DNA of 64,000 bases, taken from the NCBI RefSeq assembly GCF_020740795.1, contig NC_067304.1:2222056-2286055 (forward strand), written 5' to 3'. A program made the translations under genes and the position numbers. Source of the stretch: Apus apus. Its lineage: Eukaryota > Chordata > Aves > Apodiformes > Apodidae. How positions within the stretch are numbered: the stretch's first letter is position 1; every line of letters starts with the position of its first letter. This document shows, in pieces, positions 1 to 13,600 of this stretch. The notes under the pieces are model-generated. The model did no database searches and was not told the origin of the DNA. It saw only the letters and a list, made by a program, of their open reading frames with translations.

Positions 1-1200
1 AACAAATTAGACAACAGTGCTCTCTGGTACTTTACAAATGCAGAAGAAAGGAGGGCTGGTTTATTGAACGTAGCCAACAAACCTTTCTGTCCAGCCACAC
101 CGAGCAGCCCCGCGCCTCTGCGTGCCCCAAGTAGCCTGACGCTGCTAACACAAAAGCTCAGTTTGGCAATTCCAGGCATTTTCAGTGTTCAACATACGCC
201 AAAACTACCCACTCTCTGACTTTGGTCTCGTTCCAAAAGGTCCTTTTTTTTTTTTCTTTTTTTTTCCCCTCTCTTTGCTCTCTCTCTCTCCCTACAGCCG
301 GTGCCACGTAGAGACGGGAGAGTTGGGCTCGGACGTGGCCGCAGCCTCCAAAGAAAGAGCCAAGTCCCAGCGTCCTGGCTTCCCCCTTCCAGACGGAAAA
401 CAAAATGGCCATGCAGCAGCCATTTTGTTTGCTGCGGGATGGGAGGGAGAAGGGAAGGGAGGGGAGACGCAGGCCAGGAGGGAAGGATGGAGGGGGGGAG
501 AGGGGAGGGAGGCAGCACAGCAGGAACCCAAAAGCTCGGCAGCGATGCCTCGTCCTCCCTTCCTCCCACCAGGGCTGAGCGGCCCCGTCCGGGACAGACG
601 TGGGGTTGGTTTTCCAGCCCTCCCGGGCTGGTTGAGCTCCAGCTGCCCGGCCTGACAGGGCTGATGTTTCCTTCCCCAGGCCTGGCTGGCACCTCCGTCC
701 TGCCCGCTGGCCCTGCCGGCACCGCGGCCGTGCCAGAGCTCCCGGTGGGAGCCAGGCGGGAGAGCGGAAACCAGCCCCGAACGTCAAACTCCTCAACTTC
801 CCCGGGCAGGAAACGGCGTCAATAACACCCGCGGGGAAGGGAGAGGAACCCGGAGCAGGCGAGGAGGCCTCGGGGAGGGCGGCTCAGCATGGCCCCCGGG
901 GAGGAGCCATGCCAGGACAGCCTGCCTCAGGGATGGAGGAGCGCGGCCAAGGTCCACGCGGGGTCCGGGCAGCCTGACACGACGTCTGCCCGTTCCCGAG
1001 CACCCAGGGGACAGCGTGGGCAGCTCCCTGGGCCAGGGGTGCAGGGCTGGCCACGTCCCTCCGAGCTGCACCTGGCACAGGCAGCCCTGCCTGCCTCACA
1101 CCTCGAGCTCCACGGCATCGACCTGCCTCTCTGCCCTTCCACACACCAAACTGCCCACCCAGCCCACGGCTTGAGGGACCAGAGAAGACCAGAGTGAAAC
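1..1200. other. GC-rich, CpG-containing patch at left edge
   Basis: No gene supported. An AATAAA on the minus strand (positions 65-60) could mark the 3' end of a minus-strand transcript. A poly-T run at 244-267 is followed by purine-rich sequence. Overlapping frames on both strands come from skewed composition and look non-coding. Confidence 0.5.
401..427. promoter_or_regulatory. Inverted pair of YY1-type motifs
   Basis: CAAAATGGC at 401-409 and its exact reverse complement GCCATTTTG at 419-427, nine bases apart. The AAAATGGC core matches the YY1 motif. Lies in the CpG-rich patch. Confidence 0.45.
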
Positions 1201-4200
1201 CTCCTCAGCCTTTTCCTCCCTAAGGCACAGGGCAGAGCTCCTGGTTAGCAGCCTCACCGGGAAAAGCCAACAAGGCGCTTAGATGAAGCCCACGCTCCAC
1301 CACAAAGGTGAAGTGCCTTCAAGAAACCAGACAAGGGGTTGTTAGAGCAGGGCAAGCACCTCACAACCTTAGGGGAGAGTAACCAGTGTGGGAAGACCCT
1401 TCAGAGCACACCAAGCAAACACCTCCTGGCCCTTCTGCTTCTGTAGGCGAGACGAGCAGTAAGAATCGCTGCCATTCCCAGGCTTTAGGATGTGTAAGAG
1501 TTCCTAGTTACCCCCTAAGGATGCAGGGAACTGGAAATGCCAAAACCTAGCTTGGTTTTGAAGCTCTGACAGATCTTGTAGGGAAATCCTGTCATGAAGG
1601 TTGCTAACTGGAGAAGTCATATTGATGCAGGATAAATTTAAGCTCCGGAGGCTGGACCTGCTGAGCTGTATCTGGTCAGTGGGGAGGACAAGTTCTTTGC
1701 AGAGTAATTCAGAGCAGAAACATAATGCCAACACTTTGAATGATCCTGTGAAGAAACCTAAAATCTTAAGATTTTTTTTTTTTTTTCTTCACTAGTCCTT
1801 GCTCTCTGGTCCTCAACAACTTCCTGCAAAGCAGCCTAAGATGAAAATTTCCAGGTGAAAGTTGTTACGGATTTATTGCCTGGTCATTTGCTGTGATTGA
1901 TTAATCTCATTAGAATGTCCCTGAACATCAGCATCACCTGGAGCAAACTCTTATCAAGTGCCTGCCCATCCTCACCTCTCTCTTGTGGGCAGCCGTGCTG
2001 CCTCAGAGGTGTGTTTGTGCATTTATGTTAACCTCGTGGTTGGGGAATTTTGAAGGTATTTGAGAAAACTCAGGCCTGTTTTCATAGGATTTGGGAAGGG
2101 GAGGCTCCCTTTAAAACCCTGGTGCTGACAGAACATTGCATTTCTTGTGCAATGCTCTTCCAGGAGAAAGAATGAAGACCAAAAGGTTCTAGATGTCTCT
2201 AGCAATAGATCAAGAAATGGCCACATGCAGCATGGCAGTTGGAAGCTCAGGGTAAGAAACAATTCCTGCTGCACTGGCACCAGTGCTTTCTTCTAGAAAA
2301 CCCTGAAACCCTGAGGAACTTAAATGTTTTTATCCTTATTTTAAGTGAAAACTTCTGGGCAGGGTAAGATCCATTTATAAGGCAGATAATGGGGCCCCTA
2401 GATCATCTGGGCAGCAGTTTCCTGGTGGGTCCTGAGATGGAGGGAAGAAATTAAGGACCTGGGATCTCAGAAGGCATTAATAGCCCACAGCAGATTGTAT
2501 ATATCCCCTCAGCACTAGTTGCTTATTCAGTGTATCTCAGGGGGGTGTTTGCAGATGGGAAAAAGAATGTGGAGTAAAGAAGAGGGTGTGTGCACCAGGG
2601 AGGGTTGTTAGCATGGAGGAGAAGGTGTCTGCTGGGTAAGGGAAGGAGGTCACAAATGGACAGGTTTTGTGGGCCTGAGAGCTGGGAAGGTTTGTGTCAG
2701 GAGAGGGAGGTGTGAGCACAGTGAAAATGCTGGGGCTTTACAAAGGACAAGGGAGGAGCTGCTGAGCAGGGGCATGTTTTTGCAGCCTCTAATCTGGGCT
2801 GTTGTGGGCAGAGTTGATGGGTGGCAGGTTAGGATGTGGTTGTGAAAGGAGTCCCTTCTACAGGACAGGCCACTTGTTCTTGCTGCTTTCTGCTTTCAGA
2901 TGCTGCTGTGGCCTCACCAGAGCTCTGATTCAAGGCACACCCTTGGCATTGCTGCCCCAGCTTCCAGTGGTGGGAAGGGCTCACTGCCTGGGAAGAAAGC
3001 CAGTTGAAAGCCAGGAGCAAAGGACTGGTAAGGCACGTGGGCCCCTACTTAAGTCCCAGGAGATTCCTTTCCTCAGGGATGAATCACTGAATGCAGGAGC
3101 TGGTTCTCATTCTTCTACACACTGTCTTTGCTACAAGGGTTGTTGGGTAGCAGGAGTAGCAAAGTGTGCTGACTTCAGGTCAGAGCTGGGTGAGGAGAAC
3201 AAGGCTCTGTTTCTGTTTGAGATCAGGACTCGTGAGAAAGGGGCTGTGATGCCATCATGGGGCTTGCAAGCCAAAGAACTCTCTCCTTGTGCTTTAGCTC
3301 TGTTGGTTTTTTTTCCCCCCTCTCATATCATCATCATGTGTTCAGTCTTCCTCAACATCAAAGCTTCCCCTCTGGGCGTGTGCTGGAGTCTCTTTGGGTC
3401 TCATCCTCCTGATCTCTTCACATTTCAGCAAGCCTGGACAAACACAGCCCCACCATCACCTCTCACACCCTCTCTCCTCTCCCCACCGGCCTTTTTGCTG
3501 CTGGTTCATTAAACAAAGAGTGGATGAAAATGTAAGTAAGAAACAAAGGAGGGTTATGGATTTGCTGGTGAGAAAAATCTTTCCTTGTGAGCCAGGAGAA
3601 ATGGTATTAGCTGCTTTTCCTCGGTTGGCGTGAGCATGTGGGGGAACCAAATGGCCCTTTCTGGGTCTTTGGATGGATTCTTCTCCAGGTTTGTGCAGCA
3701 GTACCTTTCCTCACTGGGCATCAGCACTCCCTCAGGAGTCTTTAGGACTCCTGTTCCTGTCTCAGGGGAACTGTGTGCACAAGGCAGCAGCCACCACAGC
3801 AGAATCATTTGGGAAGGAAAATCTGGGTTTAACAGCTGCCTTGCTGAGCTCCTGCATCCGGTCTCAGTCACTTTGCCTCTATTTCCTCCTTTGGGAGACA
3901 GATCCTCCCCACCTGGGATGCTGAGGATGTTAATTAGCTCATATACTAATTAACCAAATGTGCTTTGAGTGATGGAATTGCTTGAGGCAGTAGATCTTAG
4001 AAGGTCTATGTCTAACACTGGCTTGAACAAGGTTGGGCTCCAAGTTCTTATCAGCTGGGACAACTTTCCCTCAGCCAGAGAGAAAAGAATTGACCTTATC
4101 TGCATTATTTATACTGTTGCCACAGCACCTCTGAAGCACAAATGGCCAGAGTCCATCCAAGCTCTTTCCTGCCTGCTTCTCCCACCAAGGCTGAAGATCC

Positions 4201-6120
4201 AGCTGACTTTCTTCTCACAGACACAGCTCTGGGGCTCCAGACCAGATGGAGGAATCCAAAGTGGGGTTTTTGACAAGGTTGCTGGGCTTTCTGGTGTATG
4301 CCCAGCCATCTGGGACCCAAATCCCACCTTGCTCTGGAGGACTGCACACACCCAAGGCAGTTCCTCCTCCCTTTTTCAGATTTTTCAGCAGGCAAAGTGC
4401 TCTCTGCCACCATCTGAGAGGCAGCTTCACTTTCCACATCACTGGGACCCATCCCAGACTGGATTTGGAGCTGCAGCTGCAATGAATCCCACAAGCCAAG
4501 ACATCTTAGACTTGGCCAGTCCTGAGCTCATCCCAAGGCCACTTCAAGCAACTTCTGTGTCTATGGAGATAACTGAAGAGTGAGTCAAGCTCCACAGTGG
4601 AGGCTGTAACCTACTTCTGAAAGGTTCTAAGCAAGGTGTAACCCCCAGAGCTGAGGGAGGTTGTTTGCCTTACTCAATACATCAATCCATCTCAGCCCTG
4701 CACTCCCTCAGGGTGCCAAAAGTTCCCCCTTCACAGTGACACTGTCCCCAGGCTGTCCTGTGTGGGCTGGACAGAAGAGAAATCCTGCCAGTTTTGCTCA
4801 GGGAACTGAGACTGAGTTTGTTTTCCAAATGTGAAACCAAATTCTCCTTCCACATCAGTTTTGTGAGCTCTGAAGCTCAGCAGGTTGAGCTGGGTTCCCC
4901 CCCAGCTGGAAAAGAAAACACAAGGCAATGTCACGGCCACTTCTGTGTCACATTCACACAATGCAAAGGCCTAATCTTTAGAAGCTGAACATAATTAGTC
5001 AGGCAAGAATCTACAGTCTGAAAAATGCATCCCTGTTTCCAGTCTAGTCTGAGGCACATATTGTATTAGAGATTCAAGGGCTGATTTTTTTCAGAGCTGC
5101 ATTTTCAGGAGTCAATTCCTGCTGAACACCAGCCCTTAAAACAAGCAAGCTTAGCAAATGTTTCCCACCTCCAGCACTTCTGACAATGACACCAACAGAC
5201 AGATTTTCATCAGCCCCTTTTGGCTGAGCCCTCCTGGAACTGTGGCCATATTTTCTACAGGCAGATTTCTTTACAAAACTCCTTTTTATTATTTTTTTTT
5301 TTCCCCAACACAGAAACTATTCCTGCTGACAGCCAAGTTTGACCACAGATACCATAACATGGATCCATCTCTCTCTTCCCTCTTTGATGAAGAAATGCCT
5401 TGGAAAAATAATATCAATATGTCTTTGCTAATTGGTGGTGGTGTGCTGGCTTCAACCCATGGCTTGATTGGCCATCCTCAACTGTCATTTCTGAAACCCA
5501 ATGTTTTTCTGCTTGTTTATCTTCCCTGGCCTTGTTTGCACCACCCAAAAACCTCTCTCTGTCCAGGGAGTAGGATTTATTGCCTCTGTTTCAGTAGCAG
5601 CAGAACACAGAACAATGTCAGGCCTATGTAAACAAGAACTGTTTTGCTTTTACTTTTCATTTATCCCTTACTGGTAAATCAGTGCATTCCAAACCCAACA
5701 AAAATCAGAAGATTTAAGACCCAAAGGGCAGTCCAGAACAACAGGACAGGGGCTGGAGACAGGTTGCATCTAGAAGTTAAGCAGTAAGTACCCCTTGGAA
5801 GCAAGTGAAATGTTTAATTTGTGATGCATATCTCAAATAGTTTCTGGCTGGCAGGGATGTTCTGGCACTCTGGGCAGAAGCTCAAGTGCCTGGATCACCT
5901 CAAACTACACACAGGAGACACCTGGGCTGAGCATGTAAGAAGCTGCTCCAGGTAGGAACTGTCTTTATCTTCCCCTTGAGGCCAGCACTTAGTCCAAGGG
6001 ATCCCTCAAAACACTCCAACGACCAAATGTGACAGAAGTAGGAGCTAATATAACTGCAAGTTTACACAGTTTGAGTTTGGAGGACAACAGGACTGGGAAC
6101 TGTAACCCTTTGTACTGGTT
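1201..6120. other. Intergenic, no gene seen
   Basis: Moderate GC, ordinary composition. A 236-codon open frame at 2802-3512 (plus) and a 157-codon one at 5158-5631 show no recognisable domain and no splice support. I see no repeats of note apart from short homopolymer runs near 1770 and 5290. Confidence 0.5.
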
Positions 6121-6158
6121 TCTGCTGGGATAGAGCTAATTTTCCTCTCAGACACTCA

Positions 6159-6286
6159 GATTTTGTCCTACCTCTGGCACCAAGACTTTCAGAAAGCCTT
6201 AAAGGACCATGCGAGCTTGAGCCACTGAATGGCAAAAAAAAAAAAAAAAAGCCTTGATCCACACACTGGCTCCTCCTTGGACTTCA
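6159..6286 (+). repeat. Local direct repeat, copy 1
   Basis: About 128 bases sharing roughly 85 percent identity with 7163-7286 (common blocks: AAAGGACC.TGC.AGCTTGAG, GCCTTGATCCACACAC, CTCCTCCTTGGACT). This copy has a run of 18 A (about 6235-6252) where the other has six. Just upstream, CTGCTGGGATAGAGCTAATT (6122-6141) resembles the start of a common avian long terminal repeat, so this may be a degraded LTR piece. Confidence 0.7.
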
Positions 6287-7162
6287 TTTCAGCCTGAGCT
6301 GACACGTTGGCCTGGCATCTGCAAGCCAAGGCAGGGCTACCTCCTGCTTTTTGCATAGTTGGATGAGATTGCCAAGGAAAAGAAGGTGGAATGAATCCTC
6401 AGGAACCTGCACCAGCATCTCTGGACTTTAAGCAGCATTCCTCCAGAAATCCCAGTGCCTTCCACAGCCACGTGGGACCGTGTAACTGGGAATTCCACGT
6501 GATGAACAAGACTTTACAAGCCTGGAAACCAAAACAATCCACCTTGACCTGCTTGTGGGAAAGCCGAGCTCAGATGAGCAGTCTGGAAAGCTGAGCTTAT
6601 CAGTAGGTTACAAAGATCCCTTTGAACTTGTGTTCAAAGCCCTTTGGAAGAAGCTTTTCCTGGGCTTGGTCCTGCTGTTTGGAGCAGGTTTGTTGGCTGC
6701 AGCTCTCCAGGTGCTCCCTCTGGCCTGGCCCAGGCTGCTGAACCTGGCAGGGAGAGGCATCCAGAGCTCAGCAAGGTTTGTGCTCAGCCTGCCTGGAGTG
6801 GCCGTGGCAGACTGGGGTAAAACCAGTGCCCAGGAGGCAGCTACTGCATGTGCTGCTGATGCACAAGGGTGAACAGATGGGTTGATTACACAGGGAGAAA
6901 TGGACACTAATCGTATCCAGATTCACCAGCTGCAGGATTTCCTCCTGAGCCCTAAAGGACAGGAAGCCCTTTACCTGCTTTGTTATCCTGGCTCTGGTCA
7001 TTAGCCCCTTCCCCCACCCTGGGAACCAACATCTCTGCTAATCCCCTGGGCCTGGGAGAGCCCCGACTGCAAAGCTGAGATCCAGATGGGAATTCCCACA
7101 GCGCTCAGGCATGGCTGGATCCAGCCCCAAGTCAGGGCCCTTGTCCTCCAGCACAGCCAGGA

Positions 7163-7286
7163 GATTTTTGTCCTGCCTCTGTCACCACGCTTGACCTTTC
7201 AGAAAACCCTAAAGGACCGTGCAAGCTTGAGCCACTGAGCTACAAAAAATGCCTTGATCCACACACCAGCTCCTCCTTGGACTCCA
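7163..7286 (+). repeat. Local direct repeat, copy 2
   Basis: Same orientation as the copy 1 kb upstream. Lacks the LTR-like flank seen there. The two copies bracket about 0.88 kb that includes a short frame with a hydrophobic segment. Confidence 0.7.
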
Positions 7287-7289
7287 CTG

Positions 7290-10200
7290 CCTCACGTTTC
7301 CCAACTTTGGGAGCTCATTGCTGGACTCTTCTTTTGCTGCTGCCTCTCTGAAGGGCTGGGAAGATTTCAGGACTAACAAGAGCAAGTTGTGCAACAAAGA
7401 CTGCGTTGGGGTTCGACACGTCGTGTGTCTCCACCTCTCTGCTGAGATGCAGCTGCTTCTGGGCTGCGTCCAGTGGGTGTTGAACAGCAGGAGGCTGGTG
7501 GAGCTGGGAAGTGAATGAGCTTTTGCAGATTTAAAGCAGCAGAGGCATGTTCCCAGCAGGCTGTGGGACAACTGGCCAGGCTGGACTGGGAGGCAATGTT
7601 GGAGACCTTATCTGTATTCCTATTCCTGGGAGTGTTGGGTTTTATCACCTGCTGAACTCTTCTGCAGTGCCAGCTTGGAGAAAGGAGCAAAACCCTCCTA
7701 GATCCCTTTATCCATGTTCCTCTGGGTCCATCCCAGCTCTCTTCAGCCACAGTGCTGTGCTTCCAAGGCAGTGCAGCTGGAGGGACAATCCTCAGCCTCC
7801 TCCCTGTGGGGCTGCTGAGCTCCCCAGGTCTCAGCCCAACCTTTCTCCCACAGCCAGGAGCCCTGGGAGCAGATGTGCAGAAGTTCAAGCTGTTGATGAC
7901 ATTGGTGTCAGCACCCACTGCCTTTCAGTGGAGTGTCCCACAGGAGAAGTGCATCCTGCTTCAAAAATGTGATAACCCAAGCTGGTGGGCTTTTTGGGAC
8001 CCTCTCTCCTTGCATGCCCAGGGTGCCTCCATTCCTGGCCCTCAGGATTGTGTTGTCAAAACCTGCAAGCAAATTATCCTGCTGCCTCCTCACAAGCCAT
8101 CCCAGCTCCACGTGCTGTGACCTCTGTTCCCTTCTGCAGAGCTGGTGCCCAGGGCTGAGCAAGCCAAGACTGAAGGAGACAATTGCTCCCTGAATTCTTG
8201 GTGTTACTCCCAGAACCTCCTTGTGCAGCCAAAGCCACTTCAGGTCCACAAGCCTGGCACTGAAATGTCAGCAGGGGCCATCCTGCAAGGTCAAACCAGG
8301 CCCTCAAGATCCTGGCTGAGCAGCTGACCAAGTCAAAGGTGAAGGTGGAGCTCGAAGGAGAAGGAAGCACAATGCTTGTCATGGTCTTGTAGGTGAAGAG
8401 AAACCTCTTGCCTGGTCCTGGGATACACAACCACCTCCTTCAGGCTGCCCCTCTGTCCCCAAGCCCAGCAGGATGGTGACACTGACGTGCTGGCAGCAGC
8501 CACAGGACAGAGCAGCACTGGTGGGAATGAGCAGGAGAGCTGCTTGCAAAGCTCCAGCCCCACAGCCTGGCTACAGACCCCCCAGAACCATGGGGTGAGA
8601 TTGGGTCCTCACCAACACAACAATACAGTACCTACCTCTTAGCCCCACAGACCTCACTTTATGCAGCAGGTTGGTGGTGCCCTGGGCTGGGCCACTTCTT
8701 CTCTGACATTTTTCTGCAGGCAGGACTATCTGGTGAGCAACTCTGACATGCCAATCCCAGCGGGCATGAGCCCTGGATGGGCTTTCCAACTGCAAATCCA
8801 GACAGCACAGCTCAGTGCCCATGAGCAACCCTACAATAACAAACCAGCTGCCTCCTTTTGTCCTCCCAGACCTCACCTTTCGCAGGAGCCAAGTGACATC
8901 AAAGATAAACAGTAGCCATGAGCAACTCCACAATAATGAACCAGTACTACAGAAAAGAAAAAGAGGAGGGAAATTAAGGAATGAAAGAGGTGGCAGTGGA
9001 GACAGAGAGGGGGAAAATACTGCAGGAGGGAAAATAAATGATATTGGTTCTTCTGAGGAGCAGCTGTGGGGTGGCACGAAGGGGGAATCAAATCTGGGCA
9101 CCTCTGGATACTGCGTGTTCCCCAAGCTGTTGGCACCACCTCTCCCTTGGATCTGTTTCTACCAGGATCCTGTGCCCTCAAATCCATTGGAATGATGAAT
9201 GGAAAGGCTAAGGATGGAACCCACAAAGGCCCAGCTCAGTCTCCCTGCCTTCTACTCCTTCTTTTCCCACCAGAAGTGGTTGCTGGAAGGGTGAAGCTGA
9301 TGACAGGGATGGTCCAACATGGGGGAACCAGCTCCCCTCGGGTCTGGCCTGCAGGGACACAGAGCACAGCCCTGGCTGCAACTGTAAACCCAGAGACTTT
9401 CATCAGTGCAAGTTTTGCTCTGAGTTTTTTGGGTGGTTGTGTGTTTTTTTTAAAAAAAAAAAAGAAAAAAGGAAATCACAATCCAAACTCTGCCTTGGCC
9501 AAACCTGGCCCTTTTAAGGAAAGGAAATTTCCCAGAGCCACCCTCAACAAACCTGGAGGCCTGATCCTGCTCTCAGGAATGTCAGTGCAAATCCAGCGTG
9601 GCTCTGCTGGCTGCTGGGGGTTTATAGCAGCTGAATGAGGCTCCAGCCTTGAAGAAAAGCTCCTGATCTCCCACCTGGAGATGGAGCAGAGCTCACACCA
9701 GAGCAGCCTGGGAGCAACTCCCGATTCAAAGGCACTAAACAACGGAAAGATTCAACCCCCCAGTTTCAAGATTTCATCCTTTTGGCTGAGCCATGTTCTG
9801 GTAGCAGGAGCTCTGTTTTGCTGTGAGCTGTGTGGAGTAAAGCAGCTGTGTCCCCTGGCTGGGTGGCTCTGCCAGAGGTGCCAGATGTTCTGCTTAGGAC
9901 ACATCAGAAGTGTCTTACTTGAGTTCAGATTTTCTCTCCCCTCGGGCTGCCCACTGGAGTCATCAGCTTCAGTGGTTTGTTGGGGTTTTTTATATCCACT
10001 TTCCATTAGCTTTTCCTAGGGATTGGGGAGAGATTGGGGAAGGTTTGGTTCCACCCCATCTCCTGTTTGTATAAATAATGTGTAAGGAGAAAGCTGGACT
10101 GACCAAAACCCCAGTGGAGCCTTCTCACTAGCATTAGGTGTCTGGATGTAAACCAGAGTGCAAATGCACCTTGCTGAAGAGGGCGTCCCAACACATTTTT

Positions 10201-10680
10201 GGGCTCAGCCCACAAGAATGCCTGACTGACTGTTCCCAGCTCCCACAGCACAGGAGTTTCAGCTTCCAAATCAACTGTTGGGTACTTGGAAAATCCACCT
10301 GTGCTGAATGGCAAGGTTCAGAGCCAGGGTCTGGCACCTTGGCCACCAAACCTGGGTGCACGAGGCCATGCAGCACACTGGAAGATGCTCAACACCTGGG
10401 ACAGCATCTCTGGGAGGTGAGGGGTAGGAGAGACAATTTTGGGAATGTCCCTGGAGCACAGCCCTGATGGCCAGAGGGTCACGGAGGCAAAAAAGCAGAG
10501 GCAGGGTGTTGGGGTGCTTTGTGGCCAGTTCCAAGGCTGTACTGTAGGTCTGTGTGTCGCTCACTGAAAGAGGGGTTTTTTTGGAGTGAGGAGGAGGAGG
10601 AAGGGAAAAGCCAGGCAGGGGGAGGAGGAGGAGGAGGGAAAATTTGGTTAAGGAGGAGGGGCAGCCTCCACAGCTCCTGC
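7290..10680. other. Intergenic, no gene seen
   Basis: No recognisable domain on either strand. A run of T8 followed by A11 at about 9443-9463 forms a perfect small palindrome. Short open frames here look like chance. Confidence 0.5.
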
Positions 10681-13600
10681 GAAGTGCAGGGCGGCGGGAA
10701 GGAGGACCCTGCCCTGCAAACAAGCTGCTTTTGTTGAGTCCCAAACGGGCCTAAATTAAGTTTGACAGAAAGAGGGCAAATTCACACATGCTGGGGCCAA
10801 ACCCCCGGGCTGGGTTAGGGCCGGGCAGACCTGGAGGGTTTTGGCACGGTGGTGCCAAGGCTGTGAGGGGAGAGGCGAGAACCTCCACGAGGCAGGAGGT
10901 GAGGGAGGCCCTGTTAATGGTTCCGATGCCTTCGTAAAACTCCTTCCTCACAGGAGCAACCGGGTCTCCAAAGCCTAAAGGGAAAAGCAGCCACCGGGGC
11001 GCTGCCTCGGCCAGCTTTGCCTGTCGGGGCTGGCAGAGCCTCCCACCCCAGTCCCGGGCATCTCCCCAGCCCTGCCACCCGCCCTGGCACTCTGTGCCAG
11101 CGTGAAAAACAAGCCAGCTTCTAAACAGTTAACGCTGACAAAACCAGACCGCTCGAGTTCCCTCCTTCCCGAATTGCTCCTGGTGTAATTCGCCCCCCCA
11201 AAATGATATAAAATTATCCTCCTCCTCTGACCTCGCCCGGCGTCCTCCCACCCTCCCGGTCTCTCCTTCCACCCTTCCCTGTCTCTCCTTCCACCCTTCC
11301 CATGCCCCTGCCCTGTGCTGGCAGGGCCGGCCGGGGAGCGCGCGTGCCCGCTGTGCTGCTCAGCACCAGGAGCTCCCACCACGTTAGCTGTGGCTGCCAT
11401 GTTGAATTGCAAATCCGACATGATTCGACATTATTTTTCTTCCTCCCCCCCTTCAGCGGTGCCCAGTGGGGAACTCAAGCAGCACCCGTGGGACACACAC
11501 CCAGCCCCGGGTGGTTCTCGGGGACATCCCGGGGTGAGGGCAGGGAGAAAATTCTCCCTCCGTTCCTGCTCCAAACGCTGCACGTAGGGACCTGCCAATC
11601 TGCTACACATCCCTCCCTACAGGAGACTGATTTTAAAGTGGGATGTTTTAGCACCAAGGGCCGGAGAACTCGATGGGGAAAGGGGTTTTGGGGAACAAGG
11701 CAGGTTACAGCAACAACAAAACGCCTGAGCAACTGGAGGAACAAAACCTGACTTCAAATCAAAGGCAAAAAAAGACCCAACCGCACGACCGGAAAAAAAA
11801 AAAAAAAAAAAAAAAAACACCAAAAAAAAAAAACCACCCCAAAATTAAGAGTGAGGTTCGATTTCGTACCAAGGCAGCAAGAGAGACGCACCGTGGAAGA
11901 GAGTGGTTTTGTTGTGGAGTGGTGGCTGGATTTAGCTCCGCTTATCCGGACAATCACCAGGGAAGGATCCTTTGCCGAGAAAGGCCAGTTTGAGTGAGAC
12001 AGCTTTTTTTTTTTTCCCTTCTCTCGCTCGCTCTCTCCCCTTTCCTTCTCCTCGCAGCTCAACGCCAAGAAATGGGCGGTGCCTGGATGCCAGGCTCCAT
12101 CCGAACGAGACACCCAAGGCCAACGGAGGCTGGCACAAAGGCAAGCTGGCAGGAATTCCTGCACTCGGAGCCGCGCGCCCACGGGACGAGCTCGACACCT
12201 CCCAAAAAAATCAACCTCCGGCACCGCCCGCCCCGGAAAGTTGCCCCGTTGGGCTCAAAAACACCCTGCCAGGCTCAAGCATGGAGGAAAAAAAGGACAA
12301 GGGAAAAAAAAAAAAGAAGGCAAAACCTTCCTTTGCATCGATGCAGGTTAAACAAAAGGCCTGGGGAGGTGGATGATTGTTTTTTTGCCCACCCCTTTGG
12401 TCTCCTTTTCCCGCCTGGTTGTTCCCTCCTCCCTCCTCACGCCTTCGTTGCCGTCGCCCCAGCGTCTGGGCAGAAATGAGCCCTGGGCTCCCTCCTTCCT
12501 GGTTTTAGCACGACAGGAGGTGGCGGGTCCTTGAATAGGAACACACACCCAACGCGAGAGGGATTCGACGGGGGGGGGGGAAGAAAAGAAAAAGGGGCCC
12601 AAAAAAATGTGTTTACACAAACAACAACCCACCCGCCATGGAGGCAGGTTGGGCACAGTCCCAAGGGGAGCGGATTGGGGGTGGTCTGGGTGCCAGGGGG
12701 TGTTTTTGGCCTCTTGTTTTGCTGCCCGAGCACCTGGGTCGCGCCGATTGTAAAGATGGGAGTCGCGACGGGTTGGAGAAGGGACTGGAGAGAGAAGGGA
12801 AGGGATGGAGCAGGGCTGGGGAGGGGGGAGAAGGAAAGGTGGAGGGCCGCCTGGGTTGGTAGCTCTGCTGGGGAGATGCCAAAAAAACCAAAACAAAACA
12901 CGTTTTCATTTTGTCTGCACCAGCCTGGGCGCAGGCGAGAGCGGGAGAGAGGGAGGGAGAGGGCGGCCCACGCCGCCAGAAAGCCGCCGGGCTCAGACAC
13001 GGGCCTGCGGCCACGTCCCTTCCACAGCCTCCCCGGCGCAGCCTCTCCCTCATCCCCTTCTCCCTGCCCACCCGGCTGCTCCTGCCAAGTCCCCGGAGTT
13101 GGCACAGCTCCCCCGGCAGCGCCGAACAAAGCCGTCACCCATCCCCGCGCCGACGCTGACAGTAAGCAAAGTGACAGGCGCATCTTCCGCATGTTAATCC
13201 AAACAGCAAGAAGGCGAAAGAGCAGCACCGGGTGGGGGGGGAGGTTTGGAGGGGGCTAGGGAGGAAGGGGGGGCCCCCCCCTTTTTTTTTTTTTTTTCCT
13301 TCTTGTTTTTTTTCCTTGCCATGCACCCACCCACCCCCCCCTTTCCCCGCCGCCGACCTGCACACCCCACCCTTGGCACCCGCCGGCCTCGTGCGGCCAG
13401 GCCCCCGAAGCACCGAAGCCTTCCCCGCCGGCCAGGTTGAAAATCGAGCCGAAAGCCGCGCTCGGCGGGCAAACCAGGCCACTCGGCATCTGCTGTACCT
13501 GTTCCCGCTGCCTTCATCTCGCCTTGGAACCGTGACAAGAGCGCACTCGCCTCTGGTGGGCTCTCAAAGCCGCGGGTCTGTAACCCTTTGCAGGAAGTTG

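Noticed and set aside
8263-8382. Short plus-strand stretch reading NQALKILAEQLTKSKVKVEL and on to a stop
   Set aside because: Looks protein-like but is only about 40 codons, with stops just upstream and no clear acceptor; left as chance.
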